Origin: Aureliella helgolandensis
GTDB lineage: Bacteria; Planctomycetota; Planctomycetia; Pirellulales; Pirellulaceae
DNA length: 64,000 bases
Assembly (NCBI RefSeq): GCF_007752135.1
Contig: NZ_CP036298.1
Coordinates: 4,836,001-4,900,000, forward strand
Reading direction: 5' to 3'
The notes below the pieces were generated by a model. That model had not been told where the DNA came from. It saw nothing but the letters and a program-made list of their open reading frames with translations, and made no database searches. The position numbers were made by a program, and so were the translations under genes. Of the stretch, positions 42,332-52,373 are shown piece after piece (the first letter of the stretch is position 1; the number at the start of each line of letters is the position of its first letter).

Positions 42332-44674
42332 TTGTCCGCAACCTGGCCTGCCGTACTTGTTCTATTTCTGATCAGCTTGCCATCTATCATCGAAGCTGGC
42401 CAAACGGAAGATGCGAGCATTTCGGAGCTGGTTGCGCAACTTGCCTCCGATGAGCTTGAGGTGCAACGCGACGCTGCCTACGAGTTGGCTAGGCGGCAAA
42501 ACAGCACTCCCGAAGTCATCCAAGCGCTTGGGGTAGCCACGCTTGCATCGGATACTCAAGTTCGCTTCCAAGCCCTCATGACTCTGGCCAGGATTGGAGC
42601 TCCAGCCCATGCTGTGACTCCGCAATTGATTCAATGCTTGTCTGATCGAGATGACCAGATCCGCTATCGCGCCGGGACAGCCTTAGGATGCATCGGTGCC
42701 GCAGCGGTCCCTGCACTTGCGGAGGCATGGACCGAGGCATCCAACGACGCAAAGCTAGCCATTGCCCAAGCGGCATCCAGGATTGGCCCTGATTCCCAAA
42801 CGCTTGCAGCAGTGTTCACCGAGGAGCTCGATAAGACAGAAGACGCAGAGTTGGCACGCTTCACCGCAGAGGCTCTGGCGGCGATAACGCCTAGTAACGA
42901 AGCTTTATTTGTACAGATGTGCGGGCATCCAGTCAGCGGAGTACGACGCGTGGGTGCAGAAGCATTATCCGCTTTGCCATCAGCCTCCGCCGCAGCTCAC
43001 GCTGCTTTGCTCCAAACGGTCAGTGACGCGGATCCTGTTTTGAGGGAGTGGGCAGCCATTGCCCTAGCTAAATCCTCTCTCCCAGCCGAACAGAAGTATG
43101 AGCCTGTCGAGCGTTTGCTGCTCGACTCCAATGCTTCAGTAAGGGCAGCGGCAGTTGTTGCGATGCGCAAATCCAACTTGTTAACCGAAGTTTTTGCGAA
43201 ACGGCTTATCGATCACCTTGCAACAATTGACGGAGAATACGCCGACGGGTTGGTCGACGCCATCTGCGAAATTGGAAACCGTTCGACCGCCGCTTTGCCG
43301 GCATTGGTAAAATACGCCCAGCAGCCTGCCGTCGATGCGTCCCACCTGTCTAAGTCTTTGGCTAGATTTGGAGGCGTAGCCGTTGCCCCCCTACTCGATG
43401 CAATTGAAGACCACCCCAACTTGGAAATGCTTTTTTCTTCCGCATTGGCTTTCATCGGGGCTCCGGCCATTCCTACGCTGCTAGAGCATGCCACCAATGA
43501 AAATGAGCTAGTTCGAATTGCCTCCGTGCGCGCTCTCGGTGAAATGCAGCCCGCGCAGATCGAATCCGTTCCCCCCCTGACTCGTGCCATCGAGGACCCG
43601 TCCGCCTCTGTCCGCAGCGTGGCAGTAGCTCTACTCCTGGCACAACCCTTCGACCTTAGCGCGGCTCAAGATACGCTGGTGAATGCCACTACTGATGATG
43701 CTGAGGACGTGCGGGCGGCCGCCATGGGAGTGATTCACGCTTGCGACCTATCCAGCGAAGAACGGCAAGCGTTGATTGTGCGTGGCTTGCATGACGGCTC
43801 ACCTAAGGTGCGCACAAGCGTGCTCCTAGCAGTACGAGAGCTACCTCAAGAGCTTACAAAGAGCACCACCGAAATCATCGCTCTGCTAGAAGACGACCTC
43901 GCTAGTGTCAGAGCGGCTGCGGTAGGCACGCTCGCCTACCAACCCCAGCAGCAAGTCCATGAGGGGACGGTAGCGGCATTGGTGGAGGCGTTGAACGACC
44001 CCGCCACCGAAGTACGTTTGGCAGCCACCACTACAATCCAGTTGCTCCATCTGGTTGATCCGGCTCTGCTGGTTGCTCTAGGCGACAATTTGACCGCATC
44101 TCCTGAACTTTTGATCTCAACCTTAGAGGCAATCAAGCTGAGTGGGAAAGAGGGTAGCCAGTTAGCATCCGCTGTAGCGGAGTTGATCTTTCACGAGGAG
44201 CAGACGGTACGAGTCACTGCAATTCAGACCTTGGGGCAAATCAATGATCACCCGCAACAACAGTGTGAACTCCTAGTCAAAGCACTGGAAGACCCCGAAT
44301 GGGAGGTCCGACAGGCGGCAGCAGTCGGCTTGGGAGAGAAAGGCACGTTAGCTGAGGTGGCGGTACCCAAATTGTTTACGATGCTCAGTAACGAGGAGGA
44401 TTCTGATTTCGCCAGCAGAGCGCTGCGAGAGATCAATACGGCACCACTTACATCCATTCCACTCTTCATCGAGAATTTAGATTCCGAAGATAGGCGGGTA
44501 GGCTATTATGCGGTAACGCTGCTGGGCAAGATTGGTCCGCCGGCCCGTGCGGCAATACCGAAATTAGAAGAGATGCAGGAAACGCTGAAAAAGGGTGATC
44601 GGCGCGGAGGTTTTCGGAGGGACTATTTGCAAGATGCTATCGATGCGATTCATGGCCGAGAAACGCCTGAGTAG
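42332..44674 (+). CDS. Exported HEAT-repeat protein
   Basis: The start is a TTG at 42332, supported by GAGGAG eight bases upstream and by the signal peptide that follows (WPAVLVLFLISLPSIIEAGQ). The remaining 750 residues are a continuous series of HEAT/PBS-lyase repeats of 30-38 residues, for example LASDELEVQRDAAYELARRQ, LSDRDDQIRYRAGTALGCIG and LEDPEWEVRQAAAVGLGEKG. Such solenoids serve as protein-binding scaffolds. It lies 60 bases after the DUF1552 gene and may be part of that operon. No enzymatic domain was seen. Confidence 0.9.
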   Translation: MSATWPAVLVLFLISLPSIIEAGQTEDASISELVAQLASDELEVQRDAAYELARRQNSTPEVIQALGVATLASDTQVRFQALMTLARIGAPAHAVTPQLIQCLSDRDDQIRYRAGTALGCIGAAAVPALAEAWTEASNDAKLAIAQAASRIGPDSQTLAAVFTEELDKTEDAELARFTAEALAAITPSNEALFVQMCGHPVSGVRRVGAEALSALPSASAAAHAALLQTVSDADPVLREWAAIALAKSSLPAEQKYEPVERLLLDSNASVRAAAVVAMRKSNLLTEVFAKRLIDHLATIDGEYADGLVDAICEIGNRSTAALPALVKYAQQPAVDASHLSKSLARFGGVAVAPLLDAIEDHPNLEMLFSSALAFIGAPAIPTLLEHATNENELVRIASVRALGEMQPAQIESVPPLTRAIEDPSASVRSVAVALLLAQPFDLSAAQDTLVNATTDDAEDVRAAAMGVIHACDLSSEERQALIVRGLHDGSPKVRTSVLLAVRELPQELTKSTTEIIALLEDDLASVRAAAVGTLAYQPQQQVHEGTVAALVEALNDPATEVRLAATTTIQLLHLVDPALLVALGDNLTASPELLISTLEAIKLSGKEGSQLASAVAELIFHEEQTVRVTAIQTLGQINDHPQQQCELLVKALEDPEWEVRQAAAVGLGEKGTLAEVAVPKLFTMLSNEEDSDFASRALREINTAPLTSIPLFIENLDSEDRRVGYYAVTLLGKIGPPARAAIPKLEEMQETLKKGDRRGGFRRDYLQDAIDAIHGRETPE

Positions 44675-44826
44675 TCGCTGTCCCCAACGGCGAATCTAAC
44701 GCCAGGGTCCCTAGACTTGCTTGCAGGAAACAACCTCCCTCGAATCCCTTTCCGTCATCCAGCGAAAGAAGTAGATCTCCCCTGGCCTAACCTAGCCGCA
44801 ATCCATGCTAACCCAAACGGTATCTT

Positions 44827-47800
44827 ATGACGACGCGATCTGATTCCCACGAGCCCGATCGCGGCCCTACCGATTTCGACCATTCCGTAGACGCAACAGA
44901 AAAGAATGGTGAGCAGACCCGAATCCCGCAAATGGGTCCCGATCCTAGCCCCACGACCCCGGATGGTCAGGCTTCTTGTGTCGAGCATGGGGCGAGAAAA
45001 AACGAACGGCCATTGCAACTGATTGATGCAATCGTGCCAGAGGGTGATTCTAGTCAACAATATTTGGTGATGGAGGAAATTGATCGTGGCGGTATGGGAG
45101 TCGTGCTCAAGGTTTGGGATGTAAACCTGCGGCGGGTCATCGCACTCAAAGTCATCCGTGGGGATGAATTGTCCAACGGCTCGCGAAGTGAGGAGGCGGG
45201 CACCGGATTGCTGAAGCGATTCGTCCACGAAGCGCAGATTACCAGTCAGTTGGATCATCCGGGTGTTGTTCCAATTCATGAGCTGTCGGAAGATCACGAC
45301 GGACGCAAATTCTTCACCATGAAGTATGTCCATGGTTTGACGCTCAAGAAAGTACTCCACAATATCCGCAATGGTAGTTCGCAGTGGACGGTACCGCGGA
45401 TTATTGATGTATTGATTCGCGTTGCTGAGACGTTGGCTTTCGCACACTCCAAAGGAATCATTCATCGAGATTTGAAACCTTCCAATATTATGGTCGGGCA
45501 GTTTGGCGAAGCCTATTTAATGGACTGGGGCATCGCCAAACAGCTTGGTGGCGAAGAAAATGTATCGCATTTTGAAAGTTCAGACACAGAGACGACCCAG
45601 GATTCGCAAACAAAATATGGTTCTGCGATTGGAACGCCCGCCTACATGTCCCCGGAACAGGCTGCCGGCAAACTCGAAGAGCTGAATGCTCGTTCGGACA
45701 TTTACTCTCTAGGCGCAATCCTTTACGAAACAGTAACGGGGCAGCATCCCTACGCAACCCAACCGCCGACCTCGAACTCAGACTTGCTGCGGCAAGTTGT
45801 CGAACGTCCTCCTCAAGGGGTTCGAGAGATCAACAAGAAAGTCCCAGCAGAGTTGGTTGCAATCATTGAAAAGGCGATGCATCGCCAACAGACGCAGCGC
45901 TACCAGAGTGCAGTCGAATTGGCAGAGGATCTCCGGGCGTTTCTTTCGCAGCGAGTTGTCTTAGCGTACCGGTCGGGACACATCACCCAATTAAAGAAGC
46001 TGATTGCGAGAAACCAAGGAATTGCAATCGCGGCCTTTTTAACTCTATCCACTATCGTCGCCGCTCTGAGTGTTGTCACGTTGATCCAATACAGTAATCA
46101 GTCTGCCATTGAATACAAGAACACACTACTACGTCAAAGCATCATCGAAAAGCAAGCTGCCGATGTGCGCGAGCGAGAAACGAGATTAGCGTCCGAAAGC
46201 TTGTCACTCACTCGACATTCACAAAATCTGAATACATCCGGGGATTCAACGCTCGCGACTCTCCTGGCCTTGGAAGCGATACATCGCAATCCTACCCCCG
46301 CCGCATATGAAACACTTTACGCTGCTGCCTCAGACTTGGTTCCCAATCGTAATATTACCTCGACGGCCGAACAGGTATCCGATTTAGCCTGGAGTGCCGA
46401 CGCGACGCTTTTGGCAATGGTCCAACGAGATGGTACCGGCGGAGTATGGAGAGTGACCGATGGTCAACAGACAGCGATGTTTGTCAATCATCGCGAAGAA
46501 CGCTTTACGTCAGTTGCTCTGTCAGCAGACAATCGTGTAGCGTTGACCTCCGGAGACAATGGCACATTGGCTACCTACGACGTTGGCAGCGGAGTTCGCC
46601 AGCAGACATTTTGGTTGGGCATTACGGAAGAGGAAGATGGAGATGGAATCCGCGGACGAAGACCCAACCTGATTGGTGCTCATTTTTGTCTTGAAGACAG
46701 GCACGCCATCGCCGTAGCTGAGAATGCAACATTGTATTTCATTGAACTTGCCAGCAACCAAGTTATTCAACTGAGCAAAGACGAAACGCCCCTGGGCACC
46801 ACTTGCTTGACCAGCGCTATCAATCAGTCTGGCGATCGCTTGGCGATTGCCTGCGACGATGGGAGCATTCATCTATGGGATTTGCGAGAACGGAAGAAAA
46901 TCGCGAGGTTTGACGGACCGAACCAACCGGTGTATTCCCTCTCGTTTTCGCCCGACGAACAACTGCTAATGGCCTGTCCCTCGCCCCCGCTTGGCTCCCG
47001 CATCGAAACGAAATCTAGCGTCTACTGTTGGAACGTGCACTCGGGTAGTTCGCGTAGTTTTAGGCCCCGTGAAATTTCGGTGACTTGCGCAGCCTTTCAC
47101 CCCGGTGGAAAACTCATTGGCGTTGGCCTGGAGAGTGGCGGCTGTTGCTTGGTGGATGTAGAGTCATGGGAAGCGGTGGCCGAGACGGACGTATTGAAAG
47201 AACCGCTACAAGAAATCTTATTCTCCCCCAATGGCCAGCAGTTGTTAACCTTGACCGGAGCCAATCGGCTCACTGCTTGGCAAGTGGTCAGAACCAATCA
47301 GAGGCTTGGAATCGAGTTGCAAGATCGCCTCATCGGGCACACGCTTCCCATCAGACACATCCGCTACGATTCCTCTGGAGAGCAAATCCTCTCGATTTGT
47401 AACAATGAGGTGCGGGTGTGGCAGACGTCCAAGGATCGACTGATACCTGACATAGGAACTTCGGTACCGCTAAGGCAAGTCTCTTTGAACTCGAAGGGCA
47501 GTCGCATTTTTATCCCTAGCTCGGATATGCAGCAAGGTTCATTGCTGACGTATCCTGGGCTTAAATTCATCGCAACCCTTGATTTCGGCGGAAAATACTA
47601 CTTTGGCTCGTTCCTAGAGACAGGCAACCTCTTTGTTTCCTCCAACTCGGATGGCCTGTGTCAGGTTTGGAATGAGGACCTAGGAACACTAGAGTACGAA
47701 TTCGACAATGGCATGCCAGCGCATCGAATCGTAGGTACGATCTCCGGCGACGGCGGCCAGAGTGAAGTGAGTCTGTGCGACAAAACGGGCTGTAATATCT

Positions 47801-50064
47801 GGGAGCTTCGAGAGGACAGCGAGGCTCTTCTGCGCGTGCGAATAGACCGCCAAGGTGTGTTGGCGCCTAACGGATGCCTGTACGCTCAGCCTATCGAAAG
47901 TGAAGGGCCGCAGCCAATCGGGGTTGTCAATCTGGAAGACAACAGCGAGAGTTTTTTTGAGAATTCCCACGGCTGCACCTTTGGAGGTTTCTCGTCGCGG
48001 GGCGAGTTGATCTGGGCCCATGGAGTTGAGAAGTCGGTCGTCAATCCACAGTTTTCCACGCACGTCGCGGTGTTTCGTCACCCAGACCGAAAGCTGCTCT
48101 TTTCCACCCCCGCCAGCGATCCCAAAATGACGCTCGTCAGCTCGGCTGAGTTTAGTCAAGATGGCAACAATATCCTGATCCACTACATCGCTCACCCAAA
48201 TTGTGCCGCAGAAATCTATTCGGTCGCCACAGGGGAGCTCACTGCCCGGATTGGAAAGCCAGCGGACCGCGTCCTCAATTGGGCCAACAACCTTCAGCGA
48301 GTTGTGACCTATTCCGATCAACGCGAACTCAAGATTTGGGATACGGGGCTCCAAGCACCCATCACATCCGTTCCCTTTCCTCATACGAAATACCCCGTGG
48401 TGACCTTGGCGCCGGATGGCCGGTCCTGCATTGTTCAATTTAAGAGTCATGAAGCGGGTTCGGGTAGGCTGACCGATCGCGTTGGTGTATGGAGCACTCA
48501 GACGGGCCAGTTGCTGACGATGCTCCCCGCAGGCAATACCATCCACCCTTCCAATGCAATCCATCAAGCCAGCTCAATGCTGCTGACCTCTTCTAGCGAA
48601 GGAAGTCTTCGTGTTTGGCCGTTAGACATTGTCGACCGCGTATTGAAGTTCATTCCCCGCAGGTTGACTGCTGAAGAGCAAGCAACCTACGGCCTGCCTG
48701 TAATTGCGTCACTCGATTCGGCGCAAGCGGAATTGGATTTAACATCCGAGCTAACGCGCCGCCTTCAATTACTCACGCCAGTCACTCCAGAACGCCGTCG
48801 TCTCACATGGGATCTCTTCACGGAGATTTCAGAATGGTTGGGAGACGCGAGCGACCGCGAACGTAGCGCAATGCAGAACGCGGTAAAGGCGCTCACCCAA
48901 GGTTCGCCCGATGTCGATCCTCGCACACTTGCAAGAGCCTCTGACCTATTCACACAGCTGGGAGAGCCCTTACTTGCGTTAGAGTTTTTGGAGAGAGCGG
49001 CAGCTCATCCTGAAGCCTGGGATCTCCAAGCAAAGTTAGTCGAGCTGCGTTTACAATCGAGCCCTATGGTGACGAGTTACCGTGCGGTGCAAGCACTGTA
49101 TGAAGCGACCCAAGCGGAAAATGATCAGGACCAGGCAAATCGCGAGCTAGAAGCTGCGCGTCGATGGGCCAAGAAGCAGGCTCCTCACTATGCGGAGTAC
49201 GTTTACATCTTGGAATTATTGCATGAAGAACGCCTTGGAGAAGCAATTTCCTCCCTCAATCAACTGCTTGAAGCGGCCCCAACCATCCCCCTTGAGCCAA
49301 TTCTGCTGCTGTCCGATTGCGAACTCAAATTGCATGGACCGCAAGCTGCAGAGAGCGTGATTCGTCGAACCTTAGAGGAGCATCCACAGGCCCCCATGCC
49401 ACTCTGGCAGCGGTGGTGCCAATTGTGCTTCTCCGAGCTGGAGCGAACTCCCCGAGAGATTATGCAGCAGATGTCGAAGTGGCCAGCCCTAGAAACAGGG
49501 CACACCAATGCGGCGCAGGTCCAAGCCATGTTGGAGTCCCTGATGATCCATCATGAGTATTTGCTCAATTGCGGAGGCGAGGATTACCGAGCAGGGGACG
49601 GTCGCGTGTGGCATGCCGATTCCTTCTACACAGCGGGGCTTCGATTTTTCGAGAGTGAAGGTGAACCACTCCTCTTTGCTGCCCCGATCGACAACACGCT
49701 CGACGACGTGCTGTACCAGACCGAGCGTTACTTTGATCATCGCACGCGCGACAAGCCGTTGGGCTATGGAATTCCTCTACCCAATGGCAACTATCGCGTA
49801 ACGTTAGGGTTTGCAGAAATATATGATGCCGATCGCTCTTTTGATGTGCTGGTGGAGGGTGAACCGGTAGCCAAGGGTTACAATCCGGCAACGCCGGACG
49901 ATCTGTGGGCAACAGCGGATGAATTCGAATTTCAGACGGAGGTCTTGGATGGGCAACTTGATATTGAATTCTTGAGTCGCAACAATGCGGATGCTAAGAT
50001 CTCTTGCATCGCGATCAAGTCCATCAATCAACTTGAGGAGCAAGCGAGTATTGATTCGCAATGA
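44827..50064 (+). CDS. Giant Ser/Thr protein kinase with WD40 region and malectin-like C terminus
   Basis: The 1745-residue product has a PknB-type kinase domain (about 80-385): glycine loop IDRGGMGVVLKV, Lys108 in ALKVI, HRDLKPSN near 213, DWG in place of the usual DFG (YLMDWGIAK) and GTPAYMSPEQAAG. A transmembrane helix (IAAFLTLSTIVAALSVVTLI) lies near 398-420. Residues about 500-1290 form WD40-type blades (IHLWDLRE, VRVWQTSK, LRVWPLD). A helical TPR-like region follows (about 1300-1560), then a malectin-like domain (about 1577-1735) with LLNCGGEDYRAGDGRVWHAD and NGNYRVTLGFAEIYDADRSF. Planctomycetes have many kinase-WD40 proteins, but the malectin cap suggests the outer part binds carbohydrate and signals inward. 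The kinase is intracellular by topology. Confidence 0.92.
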   Translation: MTTRSDSHEPDRGPTDFDHSVDATEKNGEQTRIPQMGPDPSPTTPDGQASCVEHGARKNERPLQLIDAIVPEGDSSQQYLVMEEIDRGGMGVVLKVWDVNLRRVIALKVIRGDELSNGSRSEEAGTGLLKRFVHEAQITSQLDHPGVVPIHELSEDHDGRKFFTMKYVHGLTLKKVLHNIRNGSSQWTVPRIIDVLIRVAETLAFAHSKGIIHRDLKPSNIMVGQFGEAYLMDWGIAKQLGGEENVSHFESSDTETTQDSQTKYGSAIGTPAYMSPEQAAGKLEELNARSDIYSLGAILYETVTGQHPYATQPPTSNSDLLRQVVERPPQGVREINKKVPAELVAIIEKAMHRQQTQRYQSAVELAEDLRAFLSQRVVLAYRSGHITQLKKLIARNQGIAIAAFLTLSTIVAALSVVTLIQYSNQSAIEYKNTLLRQSIIEKQAADVRERETRLASESLSLTRHSQNLNTSGDSTLATLLALEAIHRNPTPAAYETLYAAASDLVPNRNITSTAEQVSDLAWSADATLLAMVQRDGTGGVWRVTDGQQTAMFVNHREERFTSVALSADNRVALTSGDNGTLATYDVGSGVRQQTFWLGITEEEDGDGIRGRRPNLIGAHFCLEDRHAIAVAENATLYFIELASNQVIQLSKDETPLGTTCLTSAINQSGDRLAIACDDGSIHLWDLRERKKIARFDGPNQPVYSLSFSPDEQLLMACPSPPLGSRIETKSSVYCWNVHSGSSRSFRPREISVTCAAFHPGGKLIGVGLESGGCCLVDVESWEAVAETDVLKEPLQEILFSPNGQQLLTLTGANRLTAWQVVRTNQRLGIELQDRLIGHTLPIRHIRYDSSGEQILSICNNEVRVWQTSKDRLIPDIGTSVPLRQVSLNSKGSRIFIPSSDMQQGSLLTYPGLKFIATLDFGGKYYFGSFLETGNLFVSSNSDGLCQVWNEDLGTLEYEFDNGMPAHRIVGTISGDGGQSEVSLCDKTGCNIWELREDSEALLRVRIDRQGVLAPNGCLYAQPIESEGPQPIGVVNLEDNSESFFENSHGCTFGGFSSRGELIWAHGVEKSVVNPQFSTHVAVFRHPDRKLLFSTPASDPKMTLVSSAEFSQDGNNILIHYIAHPNCAAEIYSVATGELTARIGKPADRVLNWANNLQRVVTYSDQRELKIWDTGLQAPITSVPFPHTKYPVVTLAPDGRSCIVQFKSHEAGSGRLTDRVGVWSTQTGQLLTMLPAGNTIHPSNAIHQASSMLLTSSSEGSLRVWPLDIVDRVLKFIPRRLTAEEQATYGLPVIASLDSAQAELDLTSELTRRLQLLTPVTPERRRLTWDLFTEISEWLGDASDRERSAMQNAVKALTQGSPDVDPRTLARASDLFTQLGEPLLALEFLERAAAHPEAWDLQAKLVELRLQSSPMVTSYRAVQALYEATQAENDQDQANRELEAARRWAKKQAPHYAEYVYILELLHEERLGEAISSLNQLLEAAPTIPLEPILLLSDCELKLHGPQAAESVIRRTLEEHPQAPMPLWQRWCQLCFSELERTPREIMQQMSKWPALETGHTNAAQVQAMLESLMIHHEYLLNCGGEDYRAGDGRVWHADSFYTAGLRFFESEGEPLLFAAPIDNTLDDVLYQTERYFDHRTRDKPLGYGIPLPNGNYRVTLGFAEIYDADRSFDVLVEGEPVAKGYNPATPDDLWATADEFEFQTEVLDGQLDIEFLSRNNADAKISCIAIKSINQLEEQASIDSQ

Positions 50065-50203
50065 GTTACGAATGTGTTGCGTAGTATCACGAGCTCGTAC
50101 GGATGGCTCACTCTGGATGTTCTCCCCCAAAAAAGTAGCATGCAGCTAGTCGAGCACTTCGAGCACTTCCCCCGTTTCGTCCCTGAATTAAGGTTCCTCA
50201 ATT

Positions 50204-50422
50204 ATGCCTGAATCAAGCAGTTCCAGTAGCTCTAGCAGTTCCAGTTCCAGTTCCAGTAGCTCAAGCAGTTCGAGCTCGATACCTGGAGGATACTGCACAT
50301 ATCGCTACACCTTAGAAGGCTGGGAATTGGAAGACAACAGTTGTCGATCGGGTTGGGAACCCAGTCCCCCCACCATCCCCAATCCCAATGTAGGGCAAAC
50401 CTATCCTGGGGAATGTCTGTAA
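50204..50422 (+). CDS. Poly-serine Cys-containing small peptide
   Basis: A 72-residue product. AAGG stands ten bases before the ATG. Residues 4-25 are 22 consecutive serines, encoded by six different codons with the hexamer AGTTCC repeated in the middle, so the tract is kept at protein level though it may change length by slippage. The rest, 47 residues, is rich in Gly, Pro, Trp and Tyr and has three cysteines (Cys31, Cys47, Cys71), including GGYCTYRYTLEGWELEDNSC and TYPGECL. There is no signal peptide or membrane helix. It stands alone between the giant kinase and two glycosyltransferase genes on the same strand; the first lies 129 bases downstream. The serines could be sites for O-glycosylation by those enzymes. 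I know no named family. Confidence 0.75.
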   Translation: MPESSSSSSSSSSSSSSSSSSSSSSIPGGYCTYRYTLEGWELEDNSCRSGWEPSPPTIPNPNVGQTYPGECL

Positions 50423-50551
50423 AGCGAGTCTTACGGTTGAGTCCGCGTATCCGATAGTCCTGTCTCGGAGATTCTTTCCGTGCAGGACGCGGTGTAAGAC
50501 CTTGCAGGACAGATTTAAAGCCGCCCATCGTCTCGATAGAAGTCGGACTGG

Positions 50552-51559
50552 ATGAATCTCTTTTTTTTTGGTTGGCCGTCGGAGTATGGCGGCGCAGATA
50601 CCAAGGCTGCGCATTTACTGCAATTGCTTGCTCCTCATCTCTCGATTACGGTCATACCGAATTCGTCCCTGTCTCTGCAAGAAAAATGCTGGACTGACAA
50701 GTTCGATCAATGGGGAATTGCCTATAGATCCCTCGAGTCCTTGCCACAACAACTCGAGGGCACAGCCCTGGCGCTCTGCAACGCTCACTTTTTTACCGGC
50801 GGGATCTATTCGATCGCCCGCAGACGTGGCTTGAGAGTCGTATGGTCATCGGAAATGATGTGGCACCATCGGCATGAAGTCGAACTGATTCAAGCCGGAG
50901 CCATTGATCGCCTATTGTACGTCTCGGAAGTTCAACGAACGTGCCTGAACTACGAATCGTTTTGCAATGTCCCAACCCGCATGGTAGGCAACTACATTTC
51001 ACCTCAGGCATTCCCTTTCGTCCCACGCAAGGTCGACGGATCGATCACCATTGGCCGCCTATCTCGCGCCGATCTGGACAAATACCCGGAAGACTTCCCC
51101 GTGTTCTATGAGGCGTTACAAATACCTGGGGCGCAATTTCGCGTTATGGCCTGGTCCCCTGCATTGCAGGAAAAGTATCGTTGGCACCATTTCGACGAGC
51201 GTTGGACACTGCTTGAACCCAACGCACTCGCTGCAGGCGATTTCCTGCAGAGTCTTGACCTATTCATCTACACCCTGGGGCACCATTTTGTAGAATCCTG
51301 GGGACGCAGCACCTTGGAAGCAATGCTCACGGGAGCGATCCCCCTGGTCCCCCATGGACATAATTTTGACCATTTGATCGAACACGGCGTGACGGGTTTC
51401 CAGTGCTCGGACTTTCGGGAATTCCAAACGTACGCAATGGAACTAGCTGACAACCCCATGGCTCGCCAACAGATGTCGCATGCCTGCCGCGAGCGGGCTG
51501 AGCAACTCAATGATGCGGTCACTCATTTAGAGATTTGGCTGGAGGCATTGGATGTCTGA
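50552..51559 (+). CDS. Glycosyltransferase, GT4/GT1-like (GT-B fold)
   Basis: The 335-residue product starts with FFFGWPSEYGGADTKAAHLL, the N-terminal glycine-rich loop of GT-B enzymes, and has ESWGRSTLEAMLTGAIPLVP in the C-terminal domain. This is the E-x7-E motif that holds the nucleotide sugar in GT4 enzymes (ESWGRSTLE). NYISPQAF and a GRLSRADLDKYPEDFP segment mark the donor-domain start. No membrane segment is present; it should be cytosolic or peripherally membrane-bound. The next gene overlaps its end by eight bases. The poly-serine peptide gene precedes it. The sugar donor and acceptor are unknown; the peptide is one candidate acceptor, a cell-surface polysaccharide another. Confidence 0.85.
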   Translation: MNLFFFGWPSEYGGADTKAAHLLQLLAPHLSITVIPNSSLSLQEKCWTDKFDQWGIAYRSLESLPQQLEGTALALCNAHFFTGGIYSIARRRGLRVVWSSEMMWHHRHEVELIQAGAIDRLLYVSEVQRTCLNYESFCNVPTRMVGNYISPQAFPFVPRKVDGSITIGRLSRADLDKYPEDFPVFYEALQIPGAQFRVMAWSPALQEKYRWHHFDERWTLLEPNALAAGDFLQSLDLFIYTLGHHFVESWGRSTLEAMLTGAIPLVPHGHNFDHLIEHGVTGFQCSDFREFQTYAMELADNPMARQQMSHACRERAEQLNDAVTHLEIWLEALDV

Positions 51560-52352
51560 ACAACCAAGATTTTGCTATTGGTCCGTGGCTGACGGGTTTT
51601 ATTCCCATTTAATGTCCGCCTGCATTGCCTCAGCCAGAGCGACCGGAGTCACGCAGGATTTCCACGTGTGGACCGATAAACCGATTCCAGGTGCCACGTG
51701 TCATCCGTGCGGAAAATATGAGCACAAGAACTATCTCTTCAAGTTTGACTTCCTGCTGAAAGCCGTGGAACTGCCGTACGACTATTTCATCTTCCTGGAT
51801 GCTGACAACTATTTCGTGCGGCATCCGGGCGACATATTGCGATTGGTCCGCGAAGCTCCCGTGCATGTTTTGCTAGAGAGCGATTGCACACACCCAACGA
51901 ACACTCGCCCCGATTGGTGGGGATGCCCGCTGCAGGAATATGCTCGATTGATGCGTTTGCAGGGCGTGCAGAGTCGGTCGATTTTCAATACTAACGCAGG
52001 ATTTTGGATCGTTCATCGCGACGTAGCAAGACGTGCCGTAGAACTCGGGCTGGAGTTTTGGCACGCTGCCCACACCGCAGGGTATTCGTTTACGGAAGAG
52101 GCACCACTGGCCTATGTAGGTCATATGCTGATGGGCAACCCCTACACTCACACGCTTGAAGAAAATGTCGATGCTTGGGCATCGGATTGGACAGGAGTCT
52201 TCGCGGATCGTCTTCCCAGCGATCGAGAGTGGATGTTCACCGATTACTTAGCTGGACACCAGACGCGGGTACGTCCGGCGATAGTGCATTGCATGCGGAG
52301 CAAACAGGCCATGTATGAGCAGACGCAGAAAAATCGGCACGACAGTCTTTAA
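51552..52352 (+). CDS. GT-A-fold glycosyltransferase (GT8-like)
   Basis: GGAGG stands six bases before the ATG, inside the end of the previous gene, with which it overlaps by eight bases, so translation is coupled. The 266-residue product opens with RFCYWSVADGFYSHLMSACI and has the DxD metal/nucleotide motif in FIFLDADNYFVRHPGDIL, then FNTNAGFWIVHRDVARRAVE, as in GT8-like retaining enzymes. Its short size and lack of transmembrane helix are ordinary for such enzymes. It is the last gene of the poly-serine peptide group. Both transferases may act in turn on one acceptor. Confidence 0.82.
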   Translation: MSEQPRFCYWSVADGFYSHLMSACIASARATGVTQDFHVWTDKPIPGATCHPCGKYEHKNYLFKFDFLLKAVELPYDYFIFLDADNYFVRHPGDILRLVREAPVHVLLESDCTHPTNTRPDWWGCPLQEYARLMRLQGVQSRSIFNTNAGFWIVHRDVARRAVELGLEFWHAAHTAGYSFTEEAPLAYVGHMLMGNPYTHTLEENVDAWASDWTGVFADRLPSDREWMFTDYLAGHQTRVRPAIVHCMRSKQAMYEQTQKNRHDSL

Positions 52353-52373
52353 ATCTAGCAAACCTCTTCCACG

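Noticed and set aside
44755-45465. 236-codon minus-strand frame over the start of the giant kinase
   Set aside because: Antisense to the conserved kinase domain; composition and lack of motifs mark it as a shadow.
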